Shown piece after piece: positions 7,776-16,470 of a DNA stretch of 64,000 nt (the first letter of the stretch is position 1; every line of letters starts with the position of its first letter). Origin of the DNA: JAUMBM01 sp964645715. GTDB taxonomy: Bacteria > Bacteroidota > Bacteroidia > Chitinophagales > Saprospiraceae. The stretch spans positions 67,177-131,176 of the forward strand of contig CAZYAO010000004.1 in assembly GCA_964645715.1 (NCBI GenBank), read 5' to 3'. The translations under genes and the position numbers were made by a program. Below the pieces are notes generated by a model. The model had not been told where the DNA came from, did no database searches, and saw only the letters and a program-made list of their open reading frames with translations.

Positions 7776-8537
7776 ATGTATGTCTTTGGAAAAATTGTTG
7801 CCTTCTTCGTCCGACCCTTCAGCTGGCTGGTTTTGCTGTTGCTATTGGCACTGTGGGACCGTCGCCGGAGAAAAAACTGGCTGCTGGCAAGCCTCGGGCT
7901 GGTGCTGATCATGGGCAATGGTTGGCTCGTCAATGAGGCAGCCCGCTGGTGGGAGTATCCCCCTGTACAGCCAAAAGGGCATTATGACCTGGCCATTGTC
8001 CTGGGCGGTTATATGTCAGAACCCGGCCTGCTCAATACGTCCCTTCCGGAAAGCCAAGGCAGCATTGACCGCCTGCTGGCGGCACTGCCGCTGCTGGCCA
8101 GCGGGCAGGCAGATAAGTTGGTGCTGAGCGCCGGCAGTGCCGACATCTGGCGCAAACGCGTACCCGAAGCACAGGTTGTCGGCAGCTACCTGCGCGCTAT
8201 TGGCATACCCGATTCGGTGCTCATCCTCGAAGATAAGTCTATCAACACCCTCCAAAATGCCCAGTTTACGAAAGCCATCGTGCAGCAAATGTACCCACAG
8301 GGTGCACGCTGCCTGCTGATCACCTCCGCATGGCACATGCGGAGGGCTGTCTGGTGCTTCGAACAAGCCGGGCTGGAGGTAGATGTATACCCCGTCGACT
8401 ACCTACAGTGGCGGGTAGCTCCCGGTTGGCGACAGTATTGGCTGCCCGGACTTGGCGCCTGGCAGCAATGGGAATATTTGTTGAAAGAATGGGTGGGCCT
8501 GGCCGGATATAAAATCCGTGCTTATTTTGGAAAATGA
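7776..8537 (+). CDS. YdcF family (ElyC/SanA/YdcF-like, DUF218) membrane protein
   Basis: 253 aa. Two N-terminal hydrophobic helices (about residues 4-20 and 30-50) are followed by a DUF218 domain with LAIVLGGYM, KLVLSAGSAD, the segment VLILEDKSINTLQNA and ITSAWHMRRAVWCFEQAG. E. coli relatives (ElyC, SanA) act in envelope integrity or peptidoglycan precursor handling; the exact reaction is unknown. ATG 7776 is chosen, since the upstream TTG 7746 lies against the hairpins and adds unlike sequence. It may be followed by the aminopeptidase gene as a separate unit, because a promoter lies between them. Confidence 0.85.
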   Translation: MYVFGKIVAFFVRPFSWLVLLLLLALWDRRRRKNWLLASLGLVLIMGNGWLVNEAARWWEYPPVQPKGHYDLAIVLGGYMSEPGLLNTSLPESQGSIDRLLAALPLLASGQADKLVLSAGSADIWRKRVPEAQVVGSYLRAIGIPDSVLILEDKSINTLQNAQFTKAIVQQMYPQGARCLLITSAWHMRRAVWCFEQAGLEVDVYPVDYLQWRVAPGWRQYWLPGLGAWQQWEYLLKEWVGLAGYKIRAYFGK

Positions 8538-8548
8538 GCAAGTTTTCA

Positions 8549-8556
8549 TACTTTTA
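8549..8556 (+). promoter_or_regulatory. Promoter of the M24 peptidase gene (-33 TTTG, -7 TACTTTTA)
   Basis: TACTTTTA lies 25 nt before ATG 8581, and a TTTG at 8526-8529 has the expected spacing for a Bacteroidota -33/-7 pair. Confidence 0.5.
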
Positions 8557-8580
8557 CCACCCAACCATCAATTCATCTGC

Positions 8581-9948
8581 ATGTTTCCAGCCCCCACTTA
8601 CCAGGCTCGCCGCCGGCAACTCGCCAGTGCCCTCGCCAATCAGGGATTGCTCCTCATCATGGGCAACGCCGAAAGCCCCATGAACTATGAAGACAATACC
8701 TATCCTTTCCGGCAGGACAGCAATTTTCTCTATTTCTGTGGTATCAACAGGCCCGGTATGGCACTGCTCATCGATACGGCCAGTGGTGAGACCACCCTGT
8801 TTGCCGATGACCTGAGCCTAGATTATCAAGTGTGGATGGGCGTACAGCCTGACGGCCGTGCCTGGGCCGATCTGGCGGGTATCGAACACTGGGCGCCTTT
8901 TAGTGAGCTGCCGGCGCACCTGGCAGCTGCCCGGCAACTGCATTATCTACCCGCCTACAGAGCAGACAGACAGCTTATGCTGGCCGAATACCTTGCTGCC
9001 TCCCCCGCAGCAATCGCCAAGGGGGCATCTGTACCTATGATACAGGCTGTCATTGCCCTGCGTTCGTACAAGGATGCACTCGAAATAGCTCAAATTGAAT
9101 CAGCACTGTCTGTCAGTGCCCGCATGTACGAACGTGCGATGATGTTGTGCGTGCCCGGACAGACAGAACAGCGCATTGCAGGCGAACTCGAGGGTATTGC
9201 CATTGCAGGTGGCGGCCGGCTGGCTTATCCGGCCATCATCAGCGTCGATGGTCATATCCTGCACAACCACTCCCACCACAACACCTTACAGTCAGGTCAA
9301 ATGCTGCTGCTGGACACCGGAGCTGCCAGCCCAATGCAGTATGCCAGTGATATCACACGTACTTTCCCCGTAGGACATGCTTTTACCGAACAGCAACAGG
9401 ATATTTATACACTGGTGCTTGAAAGCCAGCTGGCAGCCATCGATATGCTCCGACCCGGCATCACGTACCGCGATGTACACCTCGCTACGGCGCTGCACCT
9501 GTGTAAAGGGCTGACGGACCTGGGGCTGATGCAGGGGGATCCTGCCGAAGCGGTTGCCGCCGGGGCCCATGCCTTGTTTTTTCCCCACGGACTCGGGCAC
9601 ATGATGGGGCTGGACGTCCACGACATGGAGGATTTGGGTGAACATTGGGTGGGCTATGCCCCCGGTCAGGAGCGCAGTAGCCAGTTCGGCCTGCGGTCAC
9701 TTCGACTGGCCCGTGCCTTGGAACCCGGTTTTGTACTCACCGTTGAACCCGGCCTGTATTTCATACCTGTTCTCATAGACCGCTGGCAATCAGAAGGATT
9801 ACACAAATCTTTCATCTGCTATGATGCCCTGACTGACTGGCGAAATTTTGGCGGCATACGCATAGAAGATAATATTCTTATCACTGAAGAAAATTGTCGT
9901 ATCTTGGGAGAATCAATTCCCAAAAATATAGAAACGCTATGTCTGTAA
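8581..9948 (+). CDS. pepP: Xaa-Pro aminopeptidase (peptidase M24B, PepP type)
   Basis: 455 aa with an N-terminal creatinase-like AMP_N domain (MNYEDNTYPFRQDSNFLYFC, GINRPGM) and a pita-bread catalytic domain. The dinuclear metal ligands are visible: Asp in LLLDTGAASP, Asp in SDITRTFPVG, His in FPHGLGHMMGLDVHD, Glu in LTVEPGLYF and Glu in IRIEDNILIT. The enzyme removes N-terminal residues that precede proline. ATG 8581 is supported by the promoter box at 8549 and by homology starting there. Its last 10 nt overlap the ATG of the CHAT gene, suggesting co-transcription. Confidence 0.93.
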   Translation: MFPAPTYQARRRQLASALANQGLLLIMGNAESPMNYEDNTYPFRQDSNFLYFCGINRPGMALLIDTASGETTLFADDLSLDYQVWMGVQPDGRAWADLAGIEHWAPFSELPAHLAAARQLHYLPAYRADRQLMLAEYLAASPAAIAKGASVPMIQAVIALRSYKDALEIAQIESALSVSARMYERAMMLCVPGQTEQRIAGELEGIAIAGGGRLAYPAIISVDGHILHNHSHHNTLQSGQMLLLDTGAASPMQYASDITRTFPVGHAFTEQQQDIYTLVLESQLAAIDMLRPGITYRDVHLATALHLCKGLTDLGLMQGDPAEAVAAGAHALFFPHGLGHMMGLDVHDMEDLGEHWVGYAPGQERSSQFGLRSLRLARALEPGFVLTVEPGLYFIPVLIDRWQSEGLHKSFICYDALTDWRNFGGIRIEDNILITEENCRILGESIPKNIETLCL

Positions 9949-12900
9949 GCGCTTCCCTTTCCCATTTCTGCCGGTCGTTGGTGTTGCGACTGGCTTCAGC
10001 TGTGATCATGATGCTCTCGCTGCTGCAGTTGCCTGCCCAGTTGTCAGACAACCTGGGCAATATCTACCTTGCCAAAAAGCTCATTGACGAAAAGGAGTAT
10101 GCTACGGCACAAACGCTGCTCCAAAGTAGTCTGCCTGTCATCCCCCCAGGAGATGCCTACCACCAGGCTTATGCACGTATGTGGCTGGGTGAGTGCCTTT
10201 TTTATGAGCAGCGCTATGAGGAAGCACTCACGGTAACTAAGCAGGCAGAAGCCATCGCCTACCGATCGATGGACATTGATACCTTCGAGCACACTTTGTT
10301 CCTGCTCAACAACCTGGGCGCCATTCACGGTATGCTGCAACAGGAAGAGCAACAGACCAAGTACTACCGACTGGCGTTTGAGCGAACCCGAAAGCAACAC
10401 AAACCAGGTAGCATGGAGTGGGCTGATGGGTATTTTAACATCAGCAACAGCTACTACAGGCGTTTTATGACGGACTCTTGTCTGATCTATCTTGACTCTG
10501 CCCTTGTGATTGCTGTCAACAGCCGCAATACGGCGCTAGAGTCCCACATACTGAGAAATAAATCTGTTGCCCTGGCCAGAAATGGCGATTTTGCCGAGGC
10601 TATCCGCACCCAAATCAAATCGCTCGAGTACAATACCGAACCTTTAGACATCATCGTCGGTAATATCAATCTGGCAGATTACTTCTTCTCTATCGGCAAC
10701 TATGATGAAACTGTGCGCTATATCAAGCTTTCACAACAACATCTCTCCCGCCAACAGCGGGATGGTTCTCATTTGGAACTGGAGGCGATAATCTATACCC
10801 AGGGATGTCAGTTGTATGAAACATTGAACAATACTGCGCAATTTGCTGATTATGCGGGTCGATTGCTGAAGGTAGCAACCGAATCCCAGAATCCGTATCT
10901 TATCAAAGTTGCTCTCAACTATCAGGTTCGCCACCAGCTGATGAGTGCCAATTATTCGCAGGCTAATCGTACAGCGCAACGGGCGCTGAATACCCGTCCG
11001 GCTGACTACCCGGAAGTGGACGCTGCTACGCACCAACTGCTCGCAGAAATGTACTATCTGACGGGTCAGTATGCACTGGCAAGCTCACATATACAGAAGG
11101 CTCTTTCCAATATCTGTACCGATTTTGGCCCTGCTGCCAGCGCTCAACTACCCAAAGTTTCAGGCATATCAATTGTTGACAAGACGCTCGAATTGCTCGC
11201 ATTGCGGATTAATGTATACACCAGTTGGTGGAAGCAAACAGGCAACGAGGCTTATGCCCAGGCTGCTGAAAACACCTATCAACTGGCTGAAGATCTCTTT
11301 GACCAGCGCAGAAGTAAAATATATCATTCCGTCTCCAGGCAGGTACTCGGAAGCCAGATCCGGGAGTTGACACAGGCTACACTCGGCCTGTATTATGAGC
11401 GGTATGAAAAGAGTCATTCTGTAAGCTGGATTGAAAAAGCCTGGCTGCTGATGGAGAACAGCCGTTCGCTGCTGTTGCTTGAAAAACTGCATCTCCGCGA
11501 TGCCATCAAAGTGCTGCCCCAGGATAAGCGCTATGAAATCGAGCGACTCAGCTTTCAGATTAGTGAAGTTCAGTCTTACATGGCAAAGATACCTCCTGCT
11601 GATCCCGATTTCCCAAGACTTCAACGCAAGCTCGCTGATCTCGAAGGCTTGTGGACACAGGCGATGGCCAGTTTGTCGATTACGCATCCTTCTTTCTTCA
11701 ACTGGATGAATCAGCGGCCCAATACGGATCTTGCCGCTGTCATGCAGCTCATGGATGATGACAATGAGCAGCTGGTCTCTTACTTCGATGGTAACAGGGA
11801 ATTGTTTGCCGTAGCCATTGATGGAGGAAAGGCCAATTTTTTCAGGGTGGATCTCCCCGCAAGCAGTACGGAAATGATACAGGCACTTCGGGTCAGTATC
11901 AATAACCATAGTCGTACAGCTTATGAGCAACTCTACGAGCTTTATGGCCTCTTGCTCAAGCCAGTGCTGAAAGACAATAATGGCAGCCGCCTGGCCATCA
12001 TACCCGACGGGCCTTTCTGGTTATTGCCGTTCGAAATATTACTGACAGCGCCTGTCAAGCCTGGCAGGAATAGCACCCTGCCTTATCTGCTGCGCACGTA
12101 TACCGTCAGACTGATGTTCTCCTATCAGACAGCCCTCGTACAGCAGAAGGAGCAGGCTGGCAGAAAATATGCGCATACGATTCTCTCCATGGCTCCGGCA
12201 ACCACTAACCTGAAGACTGGTCGAGCAGATGCCCCCTTCGTAACGGCATTGCCAGGCTCTGTAACCACCCAACAAAAACTGTCGAAGGCCTTTGGTGGCC
12301 GAGGTATTTTCTTGTCCGGGCCTGAAGCTACGGATGAAGCTTTTCGTCGCTGGTCAGGAGATGCAAGGATTATCCACATCGATACCCATGCATTTCTGAA
12401 TGATCAAACCCCAGATTACACATGGCTTTATTTTCAGCCGGGCGACAATAATAACCGGGCTAGTGGTATCATTTCTGCTTCGGAAATACAGCAACTTTCG
12501 CTGCGTGCTGAGCTCGCTGTGCTGGGATTCTGTGATTCGGGAAATGGTAAATTACATGCCGGCGAAGGTCTCGCCAGTCTGGCAAGAGAGTTCTACATGG
12601 CGGGCTGCTCTAACATACTGCTAAGCTCGTGGGAACTGCCGGATAAGCCCGCCAGCTACATCCTGCAGCGATTTTATGACTACCTGTTCGCCGGTATGGG
12701 TAAAGCAGCTGCGCTAAGGCAGGCTAAACTGGATTATCTGGATGGTGACGATGAAGGTATCCAGGAGCTGGCTTCGCATCCCTACTACTGGGCAGGACTG
12801 CAATTAATCGGTGACGATGAGCCTATGAAAATGTTGGCTATACAGGATGTGATTATTCCCGGCAGTGATTCAATGCCAACCCGGCTACTTTTTCTGGCTG

Positions 12901-12959
12901 CGCTCATAACGGGGCTCTTAGGTGCCGGCTGGTTTTTTCGAGTAAAAGGTTACTCATAA
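9939..12959 (+). CDS. Secreted, membrane-anchored TPR-CHAT caspase-like protease
   Basis: A 1006-aa protein. An N-terminal signal sequence (about residues 1-34, ending LLQLPAQ) is followed by about 450 residues of helical TPR-type repeats (for example 'ATAQTLLQSSLP', 'WLGECLFYEQRYEEAL'). A coiled linker and a C-terminal CHAT domain follow. The CHAT catalytic pair is intact: His817 in IIHIDTHAFLND and Cys865 in LAVLGFCDSGNGKLHAGEGL, followed by the family segment AGCSNILLSSWELPD. A last hydrophobic helix (LLFLAALITGLLGAGWFF) would anchor it, so the protease probably faces the periplasm. CHAT proteins are caspase-clan peptidases. It starts inside the 3' end of pepP and converges on an ECF sigma/membrane-TPR pair, a plausible regulatory partner. 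The substrate is unknown. Confidence 0.85.
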   Translation: MSVSASLSHFCRSLVLRLASAVIMMLSLLQLPAQLSDNLGNIYLAKKLIDEKEYATAQTLLQSSLPVIPPGDAYHQAYARMWLGECLFYEQRYEEALTVTKQAEAIAYRSMDIDTFEHTLFLLNNLGAIHGMLQQEEQQTKYYRLAFERTRKQHKPGSMEWADGYFNISNSYYRRFMTDSCLIYLDSALVIAVNSRNTALESHILRNKSVALARNGDFAEAIRTQIKSLEYNTEPLDIIVGNINLADYFFSIGNYDETVRYIKLSQQHLSRQQRDGSHLELEAIIYTQGCQLYETLNNTAQFADYAGRLLKVATESQNPYLIKVALNYQVRHQLMSANYSQANRTAQRALNTRPADYPEVDAATHQLLAEMYYLTGQYALASSHIQKALSNICTDFGPAASAQLPKVSGISIVDKTLELLALRINVYTSWWKQTGNEAYAQAAENTYQLAEDLFDQRRSKIYHSVSRQVLGSQIRELTQATLGLYYERYEKSHSVSWIEKAWLLMENSRSLLLLEKLHLRDAIKVLPQDKRYEIERLSFQISEVQSYMAKIPPADPDFPRLQRKLADLEGLWTQAMASLSITHPSFFNWMNQRPNTDLAAVMQLMDDDNEQLVSYFDGNRELFAVAIDGGKANFFRVDLPASSTEMIQALRVSINNHSRTAYEQLYELYGLLLKPVLKDNNGSRLAIIPDGPFWLLPFEILLTAPVKPGRNSTLPYLLRTYTVRLMFSYQTALVQQKEQAGRKYAHTILSMAPATTNLKTGRADAPFVTALPGSVTTQQKLSKAFGGRGIFLSGPEATDEAFRRWSGDARIIHIDTHAFLNDQTPDYTWLYFQPGDNNNRASGIISASEIQQLSLRAELAVLGFCDSGNGKLHAGEGLASLAREFYMAGCSNILLSSWELPDKPASYILQRFYDYLFAGMGKAAALRQAKLDYLDGDDEGIQELASHPYYWAGLQLIGDDEPMKMLAIQDVIIPGSDSMPTRLLFLAALITGLLGAGWFFRVKGYS

Positions 12960-13023
12960 CTTATAGTCCAAAGCAATTGTTTCACAAGTACTTGATCGCC
13001 TTTTGCGGCAATAAAACACTCGA

Positions 13024-13073
13024 TTTTTGTGCATCTATCTCATTGTTTTAACAACGAGATAGATGCACAAAAA
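13024..13073. terminator. Long bidirectional terminator hairpin
   Basis: Arms TTTTTGTGCATCTATCTC / GAGATAGATGCACAAAAA form an 18-bp perfect stem, with a further inner TTGTT/AACAA pairing. It lies between converging genes. Confidence 0.75.
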
Positions 13074-13080
13074 ATAAAAA

Positions 13081-13120
13081 AAAACGCTCTTTGGCGGCTG
13101 TTGCTGTCAAAGAGCGTTTT
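13081..13120. terminator. Hairpin with CTCTTTG arms and GGCGGC-TGTT core
   Basis: Outer arms AAAACGCTCTTTG / CAAAGAGCGTTTT are perfect. The inner GGCGGC/GCTGTC pairs through wobbles around a TGTT loop. On the plus strand it ends in a T run. Confidence 0.75.
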
Positions 13121-13206
13121 TTAATTGCCCCTTTGTGTAGGTTGATACACTACATCTTGAACGGCCTGCTCTACCGTGGAGGATCACCCGCTTAGCGAGC
13201 ACCCGT

Positions 13207-13944
13207 TTACAACTTTTTCTTGTTGATTAACGCAAGCAACTGTGCAGCTTCTGAGGGTAACTTGCCTGAAGCCGTATGTAGCGAGTCGAGCAAATTCACC
13301 GCCGCGGCCTGTCGGTCGGTGCGCAAATACACCCAAGCCAGTAAATAAGATGCCTGATCGGCTATAGCCCACTCTACATCCTCGTCTGCTGCCAATGAGC
13401 GCAATACATCTTCTGCTTGCAAGGGCTGTGTCAGCAGTAGTGAATGACCTAGATACAGGCGTACCTCCTTCGCTTCAGGATGCTGCTGCCAATACTGTTC
13501 AAATTTCATGGCTGCAACTGCAAAATCCCCCTCTTCATATGACTTAAGGCCGTCTGCCAATAACTGACTTCCCTCCTCTGTCAGGGTAGCATTGCGAACC
13601 GTACCCAGCGGAGTAGTAGACAGCGGTTGCACAAGTCTTTCCTCCAGCTGCTGTAAAGCTACCGCTGTAGTAGGAGCAGCAACTGGCATCAGCCACCAGG
13701 TTACCAACAGCAGCGCCAGCATTGCAAATACCAGTGAAGCCGTACGGCTGATGCGGATGCCCAAGTTGCGGTGCCAGCGCGCCGAGACACGACCATCCAA
13801 CTCCCTTAAATCTTTTTGTATATTACGCCTGCGTTGAAGTCCACTTATAGCAAGTCGGTCAAACTCATCCCCGGCAGAAGAATCTGCAGATTGCAGGGAA
13901 TTGAGTATCTTTTTTCTCGGTGATGTCTGATCAAAATTCGTCAT
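13207..13944 (-). CDS. Single-pass membrane TPR protein, putative anti-sigma factor
   Basis: 245 aa with three parts: a charged N-terminal cytoplasmic segment of about 68 residues (SGLQRRRNIQKDLRELDGR), one TM helix (about 70-88, LVFAMLALLLVTWWLMP) and a periplasmic region with TPR-like helices (ADGLKSYEEGDFAVAAMKF, EVRLYLGHSLLL, SYLLAWVYLRTDRQAAAVNL). Its ATG lies inside the last codons of the upstream ECF sigma gene (14-nt overlap), which is the usual arrangement of sigma/anti-sigma pairs, so an anti-sigma role is inferred. No named anti-sigma motif is visible. The converging TPR-CHAT protease may act on its periplasmic part (hypothesis). Confidence 0.6.
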   Translation of the reverse strand: MTNFDQTSPRKKILNSLQSADSSAGDEFDRLAISGLQRRRNIQKDLRELDGRVSARWHRNLGIRISRTASLVFAMLALLLVTWWLMPVAAPTTAVALQQLEERLVQPLSTTPLGTVRNATLTEEGSQLLADGLKSYEEGDFAVAAMKFEQYWQQHPEAKEVRLYLGHSLLLTQPLQAEDVLRSLAADEDVEWAIADQASYLLAWVYLRTDRQAAAVNLLDSLHTASGKLPSEAAQLLALINKKKL

Positions 13945-14533
13945 TAGCAGAGTCTTTTAATGCGTTAATAAAAAGGCGTCGTAAATTCCGTCTTCCATTC
14001 TGAATGTAGCTTCTTACCAAGCCGGTGTCAAATCCAGTAATTGCCGCTATCTCCTGATAGGTTTTGTCTTCAAAATAAAATAAGGTCAGGCAAGTTTCCT
14101 GTCTTCCGTCAAGTGCTGTCAGAAGACTTGTAAGGAGTTCAATTCTATCCTCCTCACGTTCATAAAGAGAAAAAACCAAGTCATTTTGCACAGCTCCCCC
14201 CTCAATATTTTCAGTAATTTCGACGAATAAATGGCGGTATCGACCATTTTTTTTCAAATGTTGAAGGCAATGGTTTTTGGAGATGATGAAGAGCCAATTT
14301 TTAAAATTTCTGATTTCTCGTTTAGGAATTTCTTCGATGGCCAATGCAAAAACATCCATGACTGCATCGAGTGCATCCTGTTGATGATGGAGATAATACT
14401 GGCATACACCAAGCACGTGCGCAGCGTAGCGCTGGAAGAGCGCAGCAGCAGCCCGGTTGTCCTGCGAATCTCTGATTCGTTTCAGGAGAATCTCATCGGG
14501 TTCCTCACTGTGATTGTGTTTAGAAAATAGCAT
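13931..14533 (-). CDS. ECF-type RNA polymerase sigma factor (sigma-70 family)
   Basis: 200 aa. Region 2 covers about residues 25-95 (AALFQRYAAHVLGVCQYYL, DAVMDVFALAIEE, FKNWLFIISKNHCLQHLK). Region 4 is near 140-190 with a helix-turn-helix (CLTLFYFEDKTYQEIAAITG, DTGLVRSYIQNGRRNLR). No region 1.1 or 3, as expected for the ECF class. Such factors switch on small regulons when released from an anti-sigma partner, and the overlapping downstream gene is the natural candidate. Two direct repeats lie upstream of its start and could be its own promoter targets. Confidence 0.87.
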   Translation of the reverse strand: MLFSKHNHSEEPDEILLKRIRDSQDNRAAAALFQRYAAHVLGVCQYYLHHQQDALDAVMDVFALAIEEIPKREIRNFKNWLFIISKNHCLQHLKKNGRYRHLFVEITENIEGGAVQNDLVFSLYEREEDRIELLTSLLTALDGRQETCLTLFYFEDKTYQEIAAITGFDTGLVRSYIQNGRRNLRRLFINALKDSANDEF

Positions 14534-14553
14534 TTACTAAGGTGGATTTCCTG

Positions 14554-14651
14554 GTTTCAACAATGCGAAAACAGCAGATGTTTAAAGCCTTTTTGAGCCT
14601 TCTTGGTGCAATAATCGCGATTTCAACAACACGAAAATGGCAAATGTTTAC
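14554..14651. repeat. Direct repeat pair upstream of the ECF sigma gene
   Basis: Two imperfect copies of TTTCAACAAnnCGAAAA followed by nnGCAnATGTTTA start near 14554 and 14621. They lie in the leader region of the sigma operon and are possible binding or promoter sites. Confidence 0.5.
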
Positions 14652-14760
14652 GCCTCCTGCTGACAATCTGTATGGTTTACCTTCATACAGTCACAGCCAA
14701 TCACTCTTACAGGGTACTCCATCTTCTCATGTACGCACGGCAACAAGCTGTCCTGACTGC

Positions 14761-16440
14761 TCAGGGATCTCTTCTAAAGAAGACAAACCCATTCTTCTCG
14801 TACAAGCGTACGAAGCCAGGACGACCAGTTAGTTCTTCGGCCTTATGTATCTTGGTTGCAATATACACAGGTCTGTCAATAGCTCCTTCAATAAGCCAGT
14901 CTTTTTGATAAGCAGAAGGATTTAATCCTTCTTTCTTTGCCGCATAAAACAAATGTGCATAAGATTTATAGCCAAACGTAGTAGCATAGGCATCTTCGTC
15001 TGCAACGCGCTCGAAAAATTCTATCGCCGCCCGCTGAGAGTAAGTTTCAATTTTTCCTATAAAAAGCCCGAGGCACAACCACAGAAAAATCAGCATTCCG
15101 CCAAGCAGCACAGACATACCCGCCCGCCAGCGGGCAGAAGCCAGCAGGCGGGTGGCAACTGCCAGTACTGCCAGCAGAACGATGCCCGCTATCATTTCAG
15201 CACCAGTCCAGACTACCGTCGCTTCAAGGTTGCCCTTCGCAAAAGGATCCTTCACCAGGTGTTGCCAGGAAGCAATACTCTTACCCAGCCAAGGGAGAAG
15301 GAGCGTAATGATTATATAAATGCCCCCTACCATCCAAAGTCCTGCCCGCAACCACGGCCCTGCGGCCTGCTTTTTCCCCCATGCACGATCGATTGACTCG
15401 GCAGCGAGGTAGGTCAGGGGGAAGTAGGCTAAGGAAGAATAATGCACAATCTTAGACTGCACAATCGAGAACAAAATGACCACGGTCCAAAACAGAAAAA
15501 TCATCCAACGCCGAAAATCTATGCGATAGGCAGGCTCATCCGTCTCGTTAAAACGACCCGAAAATGCCCGGATAGCAAAAATGGATGCAGGAAAACACCC
15601 AATCAGCAAGACGACCGGATGAAAGCCGGGAAAGCCTTTGTGTCCGGCATCCGGCGTACTGAACAGCCGCCACTGGTAGCGAATGAACTCAGATACAAAA
15701 AAAGGACCGTTGCGACTCGTTTCCCACCCAAACCAAGCCAGGGTAACCAGCCCGGCAAAGGCAGTAAACCATATAAAATGTGGTATCCTAATATACAACT
15801 GCCCGCGTTTGTAAACCCAGTATACACCCAGGGTGAGCACTGCCAGCAGATAGGCCACCTGTCCTTTGGTCAGCATCGCAAAGCCAATATACAGGCCGGC
15901 AAGCGCAAATAAATGCCAGTCTGATTTGTGCTCGGGCAGGTACTCCCCGCCTGTACTACGCCAGTAACCCCTGATAAAATAATACAGCCCCAGAAAAATA
16001 AACAAATTGAATACGGGGTCAATAATCCCGGACTTGAAGTAAAGGAACGGAAGTACGGAGCATCCATAGACAGCCGCCCAAATAATCCCCAGCCTGAGTC
16101 CGCCCAGCCGACGGCCGATATGCAGCAACAGCAGCAAGGTGACAACGCCTGTAAGGGCGTTGGGAAGACGAGCAGCATACTCTCCTACTCCCAACAGCTG
16201 CATGGCAATCGCCTGCAGCCAGAAAAAGAAGGGAGGTTTTTCCCAAAAAGGCTGAAAATCAATGTACACACGGGCATACTCTCCAGTCAGCAACATCTCT
16301 CTGCTAATCTCGGCAAAATTGATTTCATCCCAGTCAAACAGATGTAACCCGCCCAAAAAAGGAAGGTACATGAGCGCTGCCGCAGCCACTACTACTGCTG
16401 AATAAAACCCGATCGAACGCTGTTGCGCTTTTTCCATCAT
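14761..16440 (-). CDS. Glycosyltransferase family 39 (ArnT/PMT-like) integral membrane protein
   Basis: 559 aa with about 11-12 hydrophobic segments. The first periplasmic loop contains the GT39 acidic motif and its context (LHLFDWDEINFAEISREM), followed by FWEKPPFFFWLQAIAM and GEYAARLPNAL, the classic ArnT-like pattern. These enzymes transfer a sugar from a polyprenyl-phosphate donor to lipid A, protein or other acceptors on the outer face of the inner membrane. The start is ATG 16440 (ATG 16437 also possible). It lies 30 nt downstream of the FG-GAP lipoprotein gene and may be the last gene of the SusC-SusD unit. The acceptor cannot be told from sequence. Confidence 0.87.
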   Translation of the reverse strand: MMEKAQQRSIGFYSAVVVAAAALMYLPFLGGLHLFDWDEINFAEISREMLLTGEYARVYIDFQPFWEKPPFFFWLQAIAMQLLGVGEYAARLPNALTGVVTLLLLLHIGRRLGGLRLGIIWAAVYGCSVLPFLYFKSGIIDPVFNLFIFLGLYYFIRGYWRSTGGEYLPEHKSDWHLFALAGLYIGFAMLTKGQVAYLLAVLTLGVYWVYKRGQLYIRIPHFIWFTAFAGLVTLAWFGWETSRNGPFFVSEFIRYQWRLFSTPDAGHKGFPGFHPVVLLIGCFPASIFAIRAFSGRFNETDEPAYRIDFRRWMIFLFWTVVILFSIVQSKIVHYSSLAYFPLTYLAAESIDRAWGKKQAAGPWLRAGLWMVGGIYIIITLLLPWLGKSIASWQHLVKDPFAKGNLEATVVWTGAEMIAGIVLLAVLAVATRLLASARWRAGMSVLLGGMLIFLWLCLGLFIGKIETYSQRAAIEFFERVADEDAYATTFGYKSYAHLFYAAKKEGLNPSAYQKDWLIEGAIDRPVYIATKIHKAEELTGRPGFVRLYEKNGFVFFRRDP

Positions 16441-16470
16441 ACCCAAAAATATCGTTGTAGGTTGTTCAAT

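Noticed and set aside
9939..14533. Type III-E CRISPR system
   Set aside because: There is no CRISPR array, gRAMP effector or cas gene; only the CHAT-sigma logic is shared.
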